This document shows positions 53,611 to 64,000 of a stretch of DNA of 64,000 bases, in pieces. The translations under genes and the position numbers were made by a program. The stretch's first letter is position 1, and the number at the start of each line of letters is the position of its first letter. Source of the stretch: Cladophialophora immunda. Taxonomy: Eukaryota > Ascomycota > Eurotiomycetes > Chaetothyriales > Herpotrichiellaceae. The notes beneath the pieces are model-generated. The model was not told where the DNA came from and did not search any database. It saw only the letters and a program-made list of their open reading frames with translations. The stretch lies in the NCBI RefSeq assembly GCF_000835495.1, contig NW_015622542.1:828485-892484 (forward strand). Reading direction: 5' to 3'.

Positions 53611-56009
53611 ATGGCTGCTTTGGTCCAAACACTGCCTCCCCAAACAACGACGGTTACAATGCTGGGTCGCCCCTCGTCTTCGGGGGGCTATCCTTCACAG
53701 GGCTCACAGGGACAGATCAGAAACCACCCGCCAAGTCGATATAACATGTCTGCCACTGGGTACAGAGGCATGCCAGCTAGTGGTCCCATTGCCCCTTACG
53801 CCTTCACATCCACGCCGCAGTTGGCCACCAGCAATGTCAATGCCAATCCCAATGCACGCCCATTCGCTCTGAACACTGGGCGGTCAATTTCTTCTCCAAA
53901 AGCCCCTCAACCGGGTGCCTCTCCTTCCTCGCAACCCTCCTCCCCGAATAGTCCTTCACATGTCGATGCTGGCAATCGTCCTCTGTCGTTAGGACTCCCA
54001 CCCATACCCTCGGGCTCTTTCATGGGTCCCCAATCGACACCTACTGCCCCTAAACCATCTCCAGATCGTTACCGAAGAAACGTGCGACGAAGCGATGGAG
54101 AGAGCGGTTCCAATCGTGGCCCTGCAGGTCCCACTCTCCCTTCGGGCTCTGGGATGGCGGCAGTCGGTTCCCTTTACAACCATCCTGCTCAATCCAACAG
54201 TACGCCGTCCTTGCATTCTCAGCAATCCTACCGGAGCTCATCGCAAGGCAACAATCTTCAGCCCAAGAGCTCTAGTGCAGACGATCTCCAACTGGTTCGA
54301 CCTCAGCCTGCGGAGCTGGCTGCAAGGTATCGGAGGCGCAGTTTCGGCAGCATTGAGACGGCAGGTCTGAATCATTCCTCTGATACCCAAGAAACCGTTT
54401 CTCCTCACCCAAAGGCGTTCCTCGATTCACCATCGAGTCAAGGAGATGTTCTACTTCCGCCTCAGCGACCTACTCATCACAGACACACCTCGAGTTCCGA
54501 CAGTGTGACGTCGTCGAAATCTGCCCGATCTTCCCGCCCTGGTTCAGTAAGTGTACCCTGGGATGCCGTCAGAAATGCCTACTTACTTCTCTGCAGTCTC
54601 GGACAGAACAACCTTCCACGGCCACCGCTTCTGGCCCACTTTCTTCCCCTAAGCAAGAGCCGAGACTTGCTGCACCGCCTCGTCTTGGGGATTCGAGCAT
54701 TCGCCATCCGTCCCCTTTGTCCCGACCCGTCAACATTCTCCCTGACAATGTAGACGAAGCGCGTCCGTCGGCATCAACCCCGACTGCTCCGCAGACGTCC
54801 GCTCCGCCAAGCCTTGCTGCTGAACAGCTTACTGCGGTGAGCAAGAAAGAATTAAAGAAGCCCAAATCGAAACTGCGGCGAGCATTCTCTTTCGGAAGCG
54901 CAGCAGAACTTAGAAAGGCTACTGCACAACATAATCTGGAAAAGAGTGTGGCCAACAACCAGATAACGACCAAGAGGAATTCAAAATACGAGGATGAACT
55001 GGAGCCTGAGCAAGCGCGCATTGCTGAAAAGCAAGAGGCCGCAGGATTGGGTGAAAGCATTTATTCTGGCCAGGGCAACTTCTTCACTGGGTCGACCGAC
55101 AATTTATCCATCTCTTCGACTGCGTCCTCGGCTTCGGTTATGCTCCGTAAAATGGGCAAGGGAGTCAAGAAGGGCACTCGATCTCTCGTTGGCTTGTTTC
55201 GGCCGAAGTCTGTGGTTGGTGTACCTGCTGCCGATGCGCCGGTGAACTCGGCAACTATCGCAGAGGTCTCAATGGTCACTGTCGAGGCAGAAAGAGAGAA
55301 TGTCAACGTAAATGTCAACCCTCACGAGCAGGCTGGAGGTGGTACTGGATTCCCAAAATTGGAGCGCAACTCCATCGACACTAAACTCTCATTCGACAGT
55401 GGCACCGTTTCCAGTGATACACGATCACGACGCAGCATCGTTGGCGGGGAGAAGGAGCGTGCCGAGGTCCTTGCCGCTGTAAAGAAAGGCATCCTCAAGC
55501 GGACGGATTCAAATCAACCCTCGCCCAAGGTCAAACCGTACGACTTCAAGGCGCCCGATTTCAACTTGCCTCAAATTCCTCACATGATCGACTCGCCCAA
55601 ATCGAGTGCCCCCAGCACACCTGCCGACGAACCACCTCGATCTGGCCATCGCCGAACCGACTCGATCACCATTGAAAGCAACGATCATGACGATTATTTT
55701 ACTTCCATGACTAGACTTGGCAGCTTAGACTCGAAGAATACACCGGTGACCCCGCAGGGTCTAATTCGCAACATTTCATTCAGCCCACGAATTCAGTTTT
55801 ATGATACCTGGCCCAGTGGAGAGTACGATCGACGGGGTGAGATAGCAACTTGCAATCGGTTGACTCCGATGCTAGCACAGCAAATCAAAGAGGAGCTCAA
55901 CACCTTCAAAATGGTACGCGGCATGACTTGTTCTGCATGGGAAACTGCTAACCCGTCACAGGAAATGGAGGTTCACGAGTCATCCAAAGTCTATACGCAT
56001 TTCTTTTAG
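53611..56009 (+). CDS. Bni4-like bud-neck/septum scaffold protein, 3 exons
   Basis: Protein of 766 residues; exons 53611-54546, 54597-55913 and 55962-56009. The first two thirds are Ser/Pro/Gln-rich and disordered. A basic block SKLRRAFSFGSAAELRKAT lies near residue 400, and KKGILKRTDSNQ further on. The C-terminus is strongly conserved in type: SFSPRIQFYDTWPSGEYDR, RGEIATCNRLTPMLAQQIK, EELNTFKM then EMEVHESSKVYTHFF from the last exon. This matches the C-terminal signature of Bni4, the yeast scaffold that targets protein phosphatase 1 (Glc7) and chitin synthase III to the neck; RIQF resembles the RVxF phosphatase-docking motif. In filamentous fungi the expected site is the septum or hyphal tip. 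The last intron (55914-55961) is 48 bp, in frame and free of stops. Confidence 0.78.
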
Positions 56010-57110
56010 TGCGGACGGATCAGATCAATGGGCGATCCTAGAAACATCTCTCTGTTCACCGAGTTGACGCTTGAGCCAATAGTGATCACTGGCACGCGAA
56101 TCATCAAGAACACTCACGATTTCTACGACCCTTGCAGTACATTTGCAGCAAAGCATTGTTTTCGTCGCTAGTTGACAGCACGAAACTGTTCGTTGGGGCC
56201 TCCTTTCGACCGCGGGCCCTGTGTACATTTAAAAAAAAGCTCATTCGTGTTGCATTTCACCTCGATCATGAAATTAAGGTTCAAAGTAAGGTGTCTGGCG
56301 CAGGGCAACAATTACCCAAGGATGGTTATTAAGGCGGCATCAAGGGAGAATACATGTTGATCTTGGGTTTCAGTCTGGAGGAAGGAGGACATTTCATCGT
56401 TGGACCTTTCAGCCTACCCTTTTTCTAATCGAGGACAACTTGGTTTGGGCACCTGACTAAACTTTGTCATTGGAGTGATGGGCATCACAAATTGGTTTCT
56501 ATTGGAACCGGCTTGGATGTTATTTAGCCTAGTACAAGTAAGAGACCAGAGGGTCAGTGGGTATGTCTCAAACCCCTTTGGTCTAAGGTTAGAGGGAGAA
56601 GAAGAGAGTATGCCGCTCTTTCTCGTGGAGGAAACTAATTGGTTCTATGGTCTTGTTGACGCATTGCCTGAACCCTCTTTACACCCTTGATGCCCGATTC
56701 TGCTTGCAAGGCTGAATTTGGGGGCAGACACTGAAAAGAGGAAGGTGTGCCGCGATCGCTGGGTGTGTTTTCGGAATAGTCGATTCTCGTGCAAGTTGAG
56801 CCGGTCACGTGGAAGGCTGGCCCCTTTTGTGCCGCTTTTAAACCCCGCAGGCTCGAGAGTCTCTGACTTTCTACCTTCGCTGCATTGGCTATAATTCCGA
56901 TATAAATGCTGTTGAAAGACATTGGGATCTGAGGCTGGCTGCATTGCTTGCTGTTCTCACTAAGCCAGGCAGCGAAAGGAAGGTCAAGAGAGACAGGGGC
57001 TCGAGATACTCTGCATGTCTCGAGGTCTGTGACGAGCGACAACGTGGATCAGAATCAGTCTTTGTAGGATTTCACAGGACGACATGCCATCATCTGTCTA
57101 TCTCAGGACC
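56010..57110. other. Intergenic, convergent 3' ends
   Basis: 1.1 kb with only short unsupported frames; contains the 3' ends of the Bni4-like and SfnC-like genes. Confidence 0.4.
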
Positions 57111-58391
57111 TCAAGTATACCACGTCGGCTCGGGCACCTCGTCCAGCAGGTAAAAAGCCCCCAGCTCTCGCTCCTTATACGCCACAGGGTCGTGCAACGT
57201 GTGCGTCCTCACATCTCTCCAAAACCGATCCAGCCCGACCTTTCTCGCAGTAGAGCTCGCACCAGTCACTTCAAACACGCCACTTGTGACGCTGAGACTG
57301 GTGTCGGAGGCCACGATCTTGATGCTCGCCACCCATTCTGCCACCTCGCCCCGCCGCCGCGCACTCACGTCTCTCTTCTCGCCGTGGTCGGTGTAAACAT
57401 CCCGGATTTGCTCGCCAGCGCGATCCGCCAACGCTTCGGCTGCTCTCAGATGGGCGTGGAAGTTCCCGTAGCGCGCCAGGATGTAATGCTCATCTGTCGC
57501 CTTTTCTTTATTGTCCCCGCCGTAGGGCCACGCGCGGGTTTTGGACGTGGTCCATTTCTTGGCTTCGTCCAGCGCGCCTAGGGCGATGCCCACGTAGAAA
57601 TTGGAGAAGACCAGTTGGATGGTCGGCAGCAGTAGAGACGCGAAGGGGACCTTCAGCACCTCGGCGATGGGCCTCTTGGTCTTGCTGTCCCAGCCGAAGG
57701 CATCGCTCCACGGGACACGCACATTCTCGATCTTGACGCTGCCAGACTCGGTCAGCCGCATCCCGATATTGTCCCAATCATGGCCAAACTGGATCCCGGG
57801 CTGCTTTGTAGGTACAATGGTGAAGATGTGGTCCTCGGTGCCGTCCAATACGCCCTCGAGGATGGTGGCGTCGGACACGACGCCGCCAGTATTGAAGAAC
57901 TTAAAACCATTGAAGACGATCTCCTCGCCATCGCTGGTGATTTTGAGGTCGGCGTTGCGCGGATTCACAGCGCCGCCGAGAAACCAATCGTTGTCCAGGA
58001 TCAGCTTCTGTACGCGGTGCTTCTGCTCGTCGGTGCCGACGACGTTGGCCGTGGTGGACCACAGGAGATGATAGCCCAGCAACATGCCGATGGAGCCATC
58101 GCCCTTTGCGACCTCGCGGATGGCCTTGTATGCGAGAGCCCAATCCTGCCCGGCGCCGCCGTATTCCTTCGGTCCCAGAAGCTTGGTTAGCCCGGACGCT
58201 TTGAGCAGCCGAATCTCGTCGGATGGTGACTTGTTCTGGATATCACGCTGCGGGGCGTCCACGGCAAGAATCTGAGCGACATCCCTCGCGCGCACTATCC
58301 ACTCTTCAGGAGTACTGGGCTGTCCTGCGTGTGAAAACTTGATGTGCCGGTCGGTCTCAACTGCAGTCTTGGGTGTTTCAACAGAACCCAT
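57111..58391 (-). CDS. SfnC/DszC-like flavin monooxygenase (acyl-CoA dehydrogenase fold)
   Basis: Protein of 426 residues from ATG 58391, single exon. It has the acyl-CoA dehydrogenase fold of the DszC/SfnC group, flavin-dependent oxygenases that act on organic sulfur compounds such as sulfones or thiophenes. Visible blocks: LKASGLTKLLGPKEYGGAGQ, GDGSIGMLLGYHLLWSTTA, WFLGGAVNPRNADLKIT, FNGFKFFNTGGVVSDATIL, IGMRLTESGSVKIENVRVPW, LPTIQLVFSNFYVGIALGAL and ASSTARKVGLDRFWRDVRTH. The last stretch replaces the Glu-containing catalytic loop of true acyl-CoA dehydrogenases with the monooxygenase type. The frame is open upstream of the ATG, but without another ATG. It is divergent from the SfnG-like gene 1.25 kb away, which supports a shared role in sulfur scavenging. 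Confidence 0.87.
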   Translation of the reverse strand: MGSVETPKTAVETDRHIKFSHAGQPSTPEEWIVRARDVAQILAVDAPQRDIQNKSPSDEIRLLKASGLTKLLGPKEYGGAGQDWALAYKAIREVAKGDGSIGMLLGYHLLWSTTANVVGTDEQKHRVQKLILDNDWFLGGAVNPRNADLKITSDGEEIVFNGFKFFNTGGVVSDATILEGVLDGTEDHIFTIVPTKQPGIQFGHDWDNIGMRLTESGSVKIENVRVPWSDAFGWDSKTKRPIAEVLKVPFASLLLPTIQLVFSNFYVGIALGALDEAKKWTTSKTRAWPYGGDNKEKATDEHYILARYGNFHAHLRAAEALADRAGEQIRDVYTDHGEKRDVSARRRGEVAEWVASIKIVASDTSLSVTSGVFEVTGASSTARKVGLDRFWRDVRTHTLHDPVAYKERELGAFYLLDEVPEPTWYT

Positions 58392-59645
58392 GGTCACTGA
58401 CTGGAAATTTCCAGCTGGGACGTCCGAGACCTTGATTTCCAAGGGGTTAAGAACAACTGCCGTCGAGGTTGTGCCAGGGGGAGAAATGGGTAGACCATAG
58501 CTGACAGTGCCTGAGACGGCGCTTTATATGCAAAAGGGGGCGGCAGTGTTATCGGACCACGTGTCGAGCGCCTCGATTCATTGCGAGAGACAGCCGGATT
58601 CCACGCTGTACAAGCCAATGGAAAGATGCAGTCGTGGAACCCGCGTTTTCTTGTCTTCCATCTCTTCAACTGACGTGCTTGAATGGCTGAAGCACGAATT
58701 TTGCACAGCTTTTCGCACATGATCCTGCGACGCGGAAATGCACCCGGATTAAATGCTGCCCTCCAGCGTTCAGCGACTTTGAAAAGCTCCGAGGTGGTCT
58801 GATGTCTGGAGAGTTCATACTGATCCGAAGGAGAGAGTGTCCAGCTGGTTGAAGACTATCGGCAACCGGATAGGCCTGGACAGGGACAGGGACAGTCGTT
58901 CCCAGCGGTGGAGGAAGCTCCCTTGTTGAACGATAATACGACGGCAGGCTGGGCTCCATACAGAACATTTCAAAGCACTGGCTGCGTGGAGACGACATTT
59001 CTCGAGGACTTGTCGCTATTCTTCTCTTGTGCTGATTCTCGTCCTAGAACCAATCAACAACCAGCCGTGCGATGACGAGCATCGGGCCTCGACTTGCAGC
59101 ATCGCGGATTCTCTTGGCCGCCGCATGTCGACTTCAAGTTCCACTCTCGACTTCGGTTCAACACCAATGGCGGGTCACTTTGACGACGCAATCTGGAAGA
59201 TATATTCCATCATATCTCCGACTCAAGAGCGTCTGTCGTCTTTCTCTGTGGGGTTATTGAAACCCACGCCATCATGATTTTCGTCGGCCCGACTCTTGCC
59301 CCTAAGAACAATTCTTCGATTGGCGAACGTCCCTAACTTATGAACGGAATTGAACCGTTCATTGCTGGGGCACTTGAATATCTCGAGAGCCAAGTTGTTC
59401 CATTTGTCCGTTAGGCGATCATGTCTCGAGCCAAAGGTCGGGGTCGAGAAATTTTTCAGACAAACGAGTAGAGACAAAGCCCGTGGAATCTCAACATTCT
59501 TCAATGTGAGAAGTCGAGCGAAGAGATCTATACTCACTTCCCTGCGCGGCACGACACAGTCGAAGAGAAAGATCGAAGCATTACGGGCGCTGCCGGTGTT
59601 CCCCTGAATACTAGTCGACTAACATCTACTCAGCAAGGCTGCGTA
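58392..59645. promoter_or_regulatory. Divergent promoter of the sulfone monooxygenase pair
   Basis: 1.25 kb between divergent starts, without supported genes. I looked for the Cys3/MetR consensus ATGRYRYCAT expected of sulfur-regulated fungal genes and found no exact match by eye; partial matches only. Confidence 0.45.
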
Positions 59646-60972
59646 ATGGGTTCCAACATCGTCGTTCCCACCAGCCAGGCCGGCACCAACTCAGCTCCAG
59701 ATCGGATTAAGTTTGCGTAAGTTGGCTTCTTCCCATGTTGACGTGCTCCTAAGCTCGCCATCAGGTACTGGGTTCCCAATGTGTCAGGAGGGCTTGTCAT
59801 ATCCAAGATCCCGCAGCGTACTAAATGGGACCTCGAATCGAATGTCAAGTACGCCCAAACAGCAGAGAGCGTCGGCTTCGAGTATGCTCTCTCCCAGATC
59901 CGATTCACGGCCGGCTACGGCGCGGAGTATCAGCATGAGCCTGTCTCCTTCTCCCAAGCGCTGCTTCACCAAACCAAAACACTCAACCTCATCGCTGCCC
60001 TCCTCCCTGGCCCGTGGAATCCCGCCGTGGCAGCGAAGCAGATTGCAAGCATCGACCACTATTCCAATGGCAGGGTCGCCGTCAATGTCGTGTCAGGATG
60101 GTTCAAAGCAGAGTTTACCAGCATCGGCCAATGGTGGCTCGATCATGCTGAACGTTATCGACGGTCGAGGGAGTTTATCACTTGTCTCAAGGGCATCTGG
60201 ACGGAAGACAAGTTCACATTCCGAGGCGACTTCTATCAGTTTCACGACTACACCCTTCAGCCCAAACCCTTGAAGTGGGAAGGCAGGGACCATCCTGAGA
60301 TCTTTCAGGGTGGTAACTCGATTGATGCGCGGGAAAACGCCGCGACAGTGTCCTCGTACTATTTCATGAACGGAAACAGTGAGACGTGATCCCTTCAAAC
60401 AGTGTCGTAGAGAATACTTCGCTGACTGTGACAACCCGGTAGCCCTCGAAGGTTTCCAAACGCAGATCGCCGATGTCAAAGAGCGCGCTCGTCGCGAAGG
60501 TCGCGAAGATCAAGTCAAATTCGCGGTCAACGGGTTCGTCATCGCGCGTGAGACTGAGGAAGAGGCCATCCGTGTTCTGCAGGAGATCCAAGGGAAGGCG
60601 GACAAAGAAGCCGTCGAGGCATTCGGCGACCAAGTCAAGAACGCAGGTGCATCGACCGCCAACAAGACCGGCATGTGGGCGAACAGCAAGTTCGAGGATC
60701 TGGTGCAATACAACGACGGATTCAAGACGAAACTCATCGGGACGCCTCAGCAGATTGCCGATCGCATACTTCTCCTGAAGAGCCTGGGTGTTAGTATATT
60801 GCTCACTGCATTCCTCCATTACGATGAGGAGATTGAGCAGTTTGGAAAGGAGATCATTCCTTTGGTGCGGAAGCTGGAGGCAGAAGGCAGAGGGAAGGAC
60901 GCAGACTACGAGATCAAATTGACAGGCGATGTATACAAGGCTAGGGAGATTGAGGAGGTCAAGACCTCGTAA
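59646..60972 (+). CDS. SfnG-like FMNH2-dependent dimethylsulfone/alkanesulfonate monooxygenase, 3 exons
   Basis: Luciferase-like (LLM) flavin monooxygenase of 404 residues; exons 59646-59716, 59765-60378 and 60443-60972. Sequence is close to bacterial SfnG, which converts dimethylsulfone to methanesulfinate, and to SsuD: KFAYWVPNVSGGLVISKIPQ (joined over intron 1), ESVGFEYALSQIRFTAGYGA, LNLIAALLPGPWNPAVAAKQ, IDHYSNGRVAVNVVSGWFKA, RYRRSREFI, TFRGDFYQFHDYTLQPKPL and HPEIFQGGNS. Intron 2 (60379-60442) rejoins FMNGN to TLEGFQTQI. The late part (FKTKLIGTPQQIADRILLLK) is the usual LLM C-terminus. Reduced FMN must come from a separate reductase not seen in the window. High similarity to a mainly bacterial family suggests ancient horizontal transfer followed by intron gain. 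Confidence 0.92.
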
Positions 60973-61697
60973 GAGCGTCATCGAACGCAACCCCTCTGTT
61001 AGCAAGAAGGATGGGAGTATCGGCTTCTGGGCACCTGTCCGGCTAACTACTCAAAAGCTAGTACACAAACTACATGGCAAATACATATGACCCATCTAGT
61101 AAATCCATAACTTGCACATAGAGGCACCCTACTCATAGGCTGTACGAAGGCTGACAGTCAACACATCATCTACCAGAGGCGCAAGGCTGCGTGGTAAAGG
61201 CGGCCTCATCATCCTTCCCGAACAGGGCAAGCCGCCGGGCTTGGCATTCAGACCTGGCGGAGCGAGAAGAGTGACTGAAGTGGGCTGCGACGTCAGCGAC
61301 CGAATCCACTTCTTGTACCCTCTGTTCACCTGCTCCCAAGTACCAGATGCGGCATTTCCCCAGTGTTTAGGCACAGGAGAACCAACCTCATATCCTCTAC
61401 ACGTCCTGCCCGCGGGTCGTTCGACTGATAACGAAACATCACTCCCAGCGGAGCAGATTCCGTCGCTCGTCCCTCCCTGGTCCTGCTTTTCAAAGCACAC
61501 GACCTCCCCCTCCGATCTTGCCCAAGATGAGTGGCCTCAGGTCCGTGATGAAAGATGGATGGCATCCCAAGGGTCGGGATGGAGGGAAGGAATCATGGAG
61601 GGGTGATTTCAAGGGGATAAATCAAGTGGTCAGTCATTGATTTCTGGGATCGCGCTGAGGTGGCGGCAAGCACTGACCAGTGGAACAGGCTGGCTGG
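60973..61697. other. Intergenic
   Basis: 720 bp between co-directional genes. A 123-codon minus-strand frame (61129-61500) has no ATG start and no motif. A short 5' exon of the next gene may lie here but I could not place it. Confidence 0.4.
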
Positions 61698-63035
61698 ATG
61701 GGAAAAGGGCGAGATCCCAACAAGAAAGACGGGGACGAGCATATGTCGCGGCCACTTTCCACCCTCAAAGATCCGGCCTCGTTTGGCCCTCCGCCCAAAA
61801 ATGTCAACTATCACGGCGGCGCTGCCTTACCCAACGAGATTACACCACAGACGGGAGGATGGGGTGCTCCCTTGACCCAAGAGCAGATTTCAAGCGCAAG
61901 TCGGGCTGTCAGGACTCCTGAGGAAGAGGAGGAGGAAGAGCAGAAAAATACAGGGCCCCCTTTACCCTATCGTGCGGATAGAACTGGACTCAAGACAGAT
62001 CACCTACCGCCGCCTCCCATCCATCGTGACTTGAACCGGTCACTCGATGTGGTGGAAACGGCGCCGGCAAAACCAAAGCCAGGTCTACCCCCAAGGCTGC
62101 CTTCCCGACAGAACACGGGGAGCACACCCACTCCGCCGCCCGTCGTGAATTCACCTCTTCCGACCACCGCTCCGCCGGCCTACGATGCTGTCCCTGCACC
62201 TGCCCCTAGTGCACAAGGAAGCGCGAGTTACGGAATCAATCAAGCTGCCGTCAACAGGTTGGGAAATGCAGGTATTTCAGTGCCAGCTCTAGGTATTGGG
62301 TCTGATCAGAATTCAAATCCCTGGCACAACGAGCCAAGCCAAGCAAACGTCCCAAAGAGCCCACCTGTAGCCTCTCCACCACCCGTAAACCAGCTATCAG
62401 AACTTCAAGCCCGCTTCGCCCGAATGAATTCGAACTCCAGCGCCGGACAGCAGTCAAACACCACACCTCCATTCGTCACGCCCGCTCAATCTCCCCCACC
62501 TGTCACCGCCAATGCACCGCCCGTCCAACAATCTCACGCACTACAGCCGCAGCCGCAACCGCAAAGCCAGGCACAAGGGACGACTTGGGCCGAGAAGCAA
62601 GCGGCCATGCGTACAGCGCAAAATGCGTACAAGGATCCAGCATCCGTTTCTGCTGCGGACGCCGGATCCGCTGTGCGCACGGCCAACACCTTCCGAGAGC
62701 GGCATCAAGACAGCATCAGTGCAGCAGGCCTCAAAGCAAACCAGTGGAACAAGAAATATAACGTGACAGGGCGCCTCAACTCTTTTCTCGAGAAGCACAG
62801 TTCATCGTCACCGACCCCGGAGGATGCCCAATCGCCTAATGGTACCAATGCAGGCGGAAATGCTCCCCTGCAGGCCTCTCCGCCGAACCAGACTGCAGAG
62901 ATGGCCGCGTCGATATCGCGCAAGCCCCCGCCGCCTCCCCCGCCGAAGAAGCCGGCAAATATGCATGGTAGCGTTGGATCGATGGGAGTGGCTCCGCCGC
63001 CGGTGCCACTGGGGACGAAGCCGAGTTACTCATGA
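61698..63035 (+). CDS. Proline-rich Aim3-like actin-patch protein
   Basis: Disordered protein of 445 residues from ATG 61698; the frame is open a little upstream without another ATG, so a 5' exon may be missing. The first block SRPLSTLKDPASFGPPPKNV followed by NYHGGAALPNEITP resembles the conserved region of fungal Aim3-type proteins, which in yeast sit at cortical actin patches. The middle is Pro/Gln/Ser-rich with several PPPP SH3-binding-like runs. The C-terminus has TTWAEKQAAMRTAQNAYKD and FRERHQDSI...NQWNKKYNVTGRLNSFLEKH, then RKPPPPPPPKKP. An acidic run EEEEEEEQ is near residue 75. The role as an actin or endocytosis adaptor is inferred from these motifs; another poly-proline adaptor is possible. 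Confidence 0.68.
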   Translation: MGKGRDPNKKDGDEHMSRPLSTLKDPASFGPPPKNVNYHGGAALPNEITPQTGGWGAPLTQEQISSASRAVRTPEEEEEEEQKNTGPPLPYRADRTGLKTDHLPPPPIHRDLNRSLDVVETAPAKPKPGLPPRLPSRQNTGSTPTPPPVVNSPLPTTAPPAYDAVPAPAPSAQGSASYGINQAAVNRLGNAGISVPALGIGSDQNSNPWHNEPSQANVPKSPPVASPPPVNQLSELQARFARMNSNSSAGQQSNTTPPFVTPAQSPPPVTANAPPVQQSHALQPQPQPQSQAQGTTWAEKQAAMRTAQNAYKDPASVSAADAGSAVRTANTFRERHQDSISAAGLKANQWNKKYNVTGRLNSFLEKHSSSSPTPEDAQSPNGTNAGGNAPLQASPPNQTAEMAASISRKPPPPPPPKKPANMHGSVGSMGVAPPPVPLGTKPSYS

Positions 63036-64000
63036 TTTGGGGAATGAGGTGAGGTGCCCCCGGTGTTATGAGTTCCAGCGTGTAGATTTCGTAGCACAGA
63101 TAAGGGGCGATCACATATTTACGTAGCAGATTAATAATGGATCTTCCAGAATAAACTAGATGTATGGATTGGACTTTAATACATACAGGAGTGAGTCCGT
63201 GGCCGCGGTTGGCATTGGTTGGTTACTGTCAGATCTATACTACGGATACAAGAATGGGAGCAAGTAGGGAGGACGGCCAGCCATGTGGGCGGCGCCCATG
63301 GATCAAGCTATCTAGCCATCCAGCCAGCCAGCCAGTGGGTGCAAACCGGTCCAGGGCGAGAATGAATTTCGCCTTCTCTTTTGCCATCTCCTCCTCTTTG
63401 CTTCCTCGTGGTACTCGTGCAATGACCTGCTTTTGTCGCGGTGCCTTTTGATCGCCCGTGCCGAGGAGTCGTTCTACTATCCATCCATCCACCCACCCAC
63501 CTTAGGTACCTTCCCAGTGTTCAAAGAAGCCTTGTTAAGGTTCAAATAGATGTATTTACCTGTGAGATTAGCTCGTGCCTCACACCTCGCGCCTCATGGC
63601 TGTACCGGCAGCAGGTATGTCCGACGGGAATTGGCCTGTTCTTGAAAGTACCAGCCATGAATCCCGAAGCGATGGATTTCCCGGTCGCTGGGCTGCTGCT
63701 GTACACCTTATTCCCCCTTGATGTTTCTTCCATTCTTTTCATTGGTGGTCGGGGAATGGACGGTCAGGGAGAAGAGAGAAAGGGGGTGCCGAATTCAGGG
63801 AGATAGGTAGCTTGCGTGTTCGCTGCGGTCACTTGGGAAAGTCGGACGCGAGACACGACGAAAGACCACCTACATATAATTAGTTGTGTTAGGGCGTGTC
63901 GTGATGGTTACCAGGCCCTGCTTGGGACGAAGTGTAGACATATGGCCGCTTAGATGTAAATTAGGATCTGCCCATCGTGTCTGTATGATCGGCTCCAACG
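63036..64000. other. Right edge, no gene seen
   Basis: About 960 bp without a supported gene. It contains short tandem repeats: (CCAG)n at 63319-63335 and CCATCC/CCACCC words at 63479-63500, followed by the near-palindrome TTAGGTACCTT (63503-63513). Confidence 0.4.

Noticed and set aside
58392..59645. Cys3/MetR sulfur-response sites
   Set aside because: Only partial matches to ATGRYRYCAT were seen by eye; not enough to call a site.
61129..61500. 123-codon minus-strand frame near the SfnG-like gene
   Set aside because: Starts without ATG and overlaps an equally open + strand frame; no recognisable sequence.
1..64000. tRNA genes, CRISPR arrays, intact transposons, telomeric repeats
   Set aside because: Looked for B-box-like GGTTCRANNCC words, spaced direct repeats, terminal repeats with transposase or reverse-transcriptase motifs and TTAGGG arrays; none supported.

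Overview
The window is nuclear DNA of a filamentous ascomycete (Pezizomycotina). The signs are short spliceosomal introns (mostly 47-70 bp, GT..AG) in more than half of the genes, intergenic gaps of 0.4-1.7 kb, and families typical of this group: MFS sugar transporter, fungal GST, FAD monooxygenase, HSPA12-like Hsp70, DUF7924, fungal MIF-domain protein, Bni4-like and Aim3-like proteins. The content would fit Eurotiomycetes such as Chaetothyriales, but I cannot fix the order from sequence alone. I found no tRNA, rRNA, CRISPR array or intact transposon. Exon boundaries below were set by hand from splice consensus, frame continuity and family similarity.

Layout. 1-9.7 kb: an acidic repeat protein, an 8-exon MFS sugar transporter, a 4-exon GST-like protein and a decayed Yellow/major royal jelly family pseudogene. 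10.1-16.1 kb: a 6-exon LCHN/DENN-type protein (DUF2347+DUF4484), a fungal multi-pass membrane protein and an ABHD12/13-like hydrolase. 17.3-20.4 kb: a GC-rich zinc alcohol dehydrogenase and a secreted Thr-rich, Cys-rich protein. 21.4-30.1 kb: Rdh54/Tid1-type recombination translocase, a mucin-like secreted protein and a DUF7924 protein with a membrane tail. 31.5-33.7 kb: an FAD monooxygenase and a tiny 7-exon repeat protein. 35.1-42.7 kb: MIF-domain protein, a J-like/macro-domain fusion, Pus7 pseudouridine synthase and an unknown nuclear-looking protein. 43.2-48.0 kb: a Zn2Cys6/Hsp70-like fusion and a PPxY-containing unknown. 48.0-53.6 kb: a 5.6 kb gene-poor stretch. 53.6-63.0 kb: a Bni4-like protein, a divergent pair of sulfone/sulfonate flavin monooxygenases (SfnC/DszC-like and SfnG-like) and an Aim3-like actin-patch protein.

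Most genes are unrelated housekeeping or accessory genes. The one pair that looks functionally coupled is the divergent sulfur-scavenging pair at 57.1-61.0 kb. The most unusual architectures are the perfect Zn2Cys6 cluster spliced onto an Hsp70-type ATPase with two nuclear-localisation-like repeats (43.2-45.6 kb), and the J-like domain fused to a macro domain (36.6-37.8 kb).
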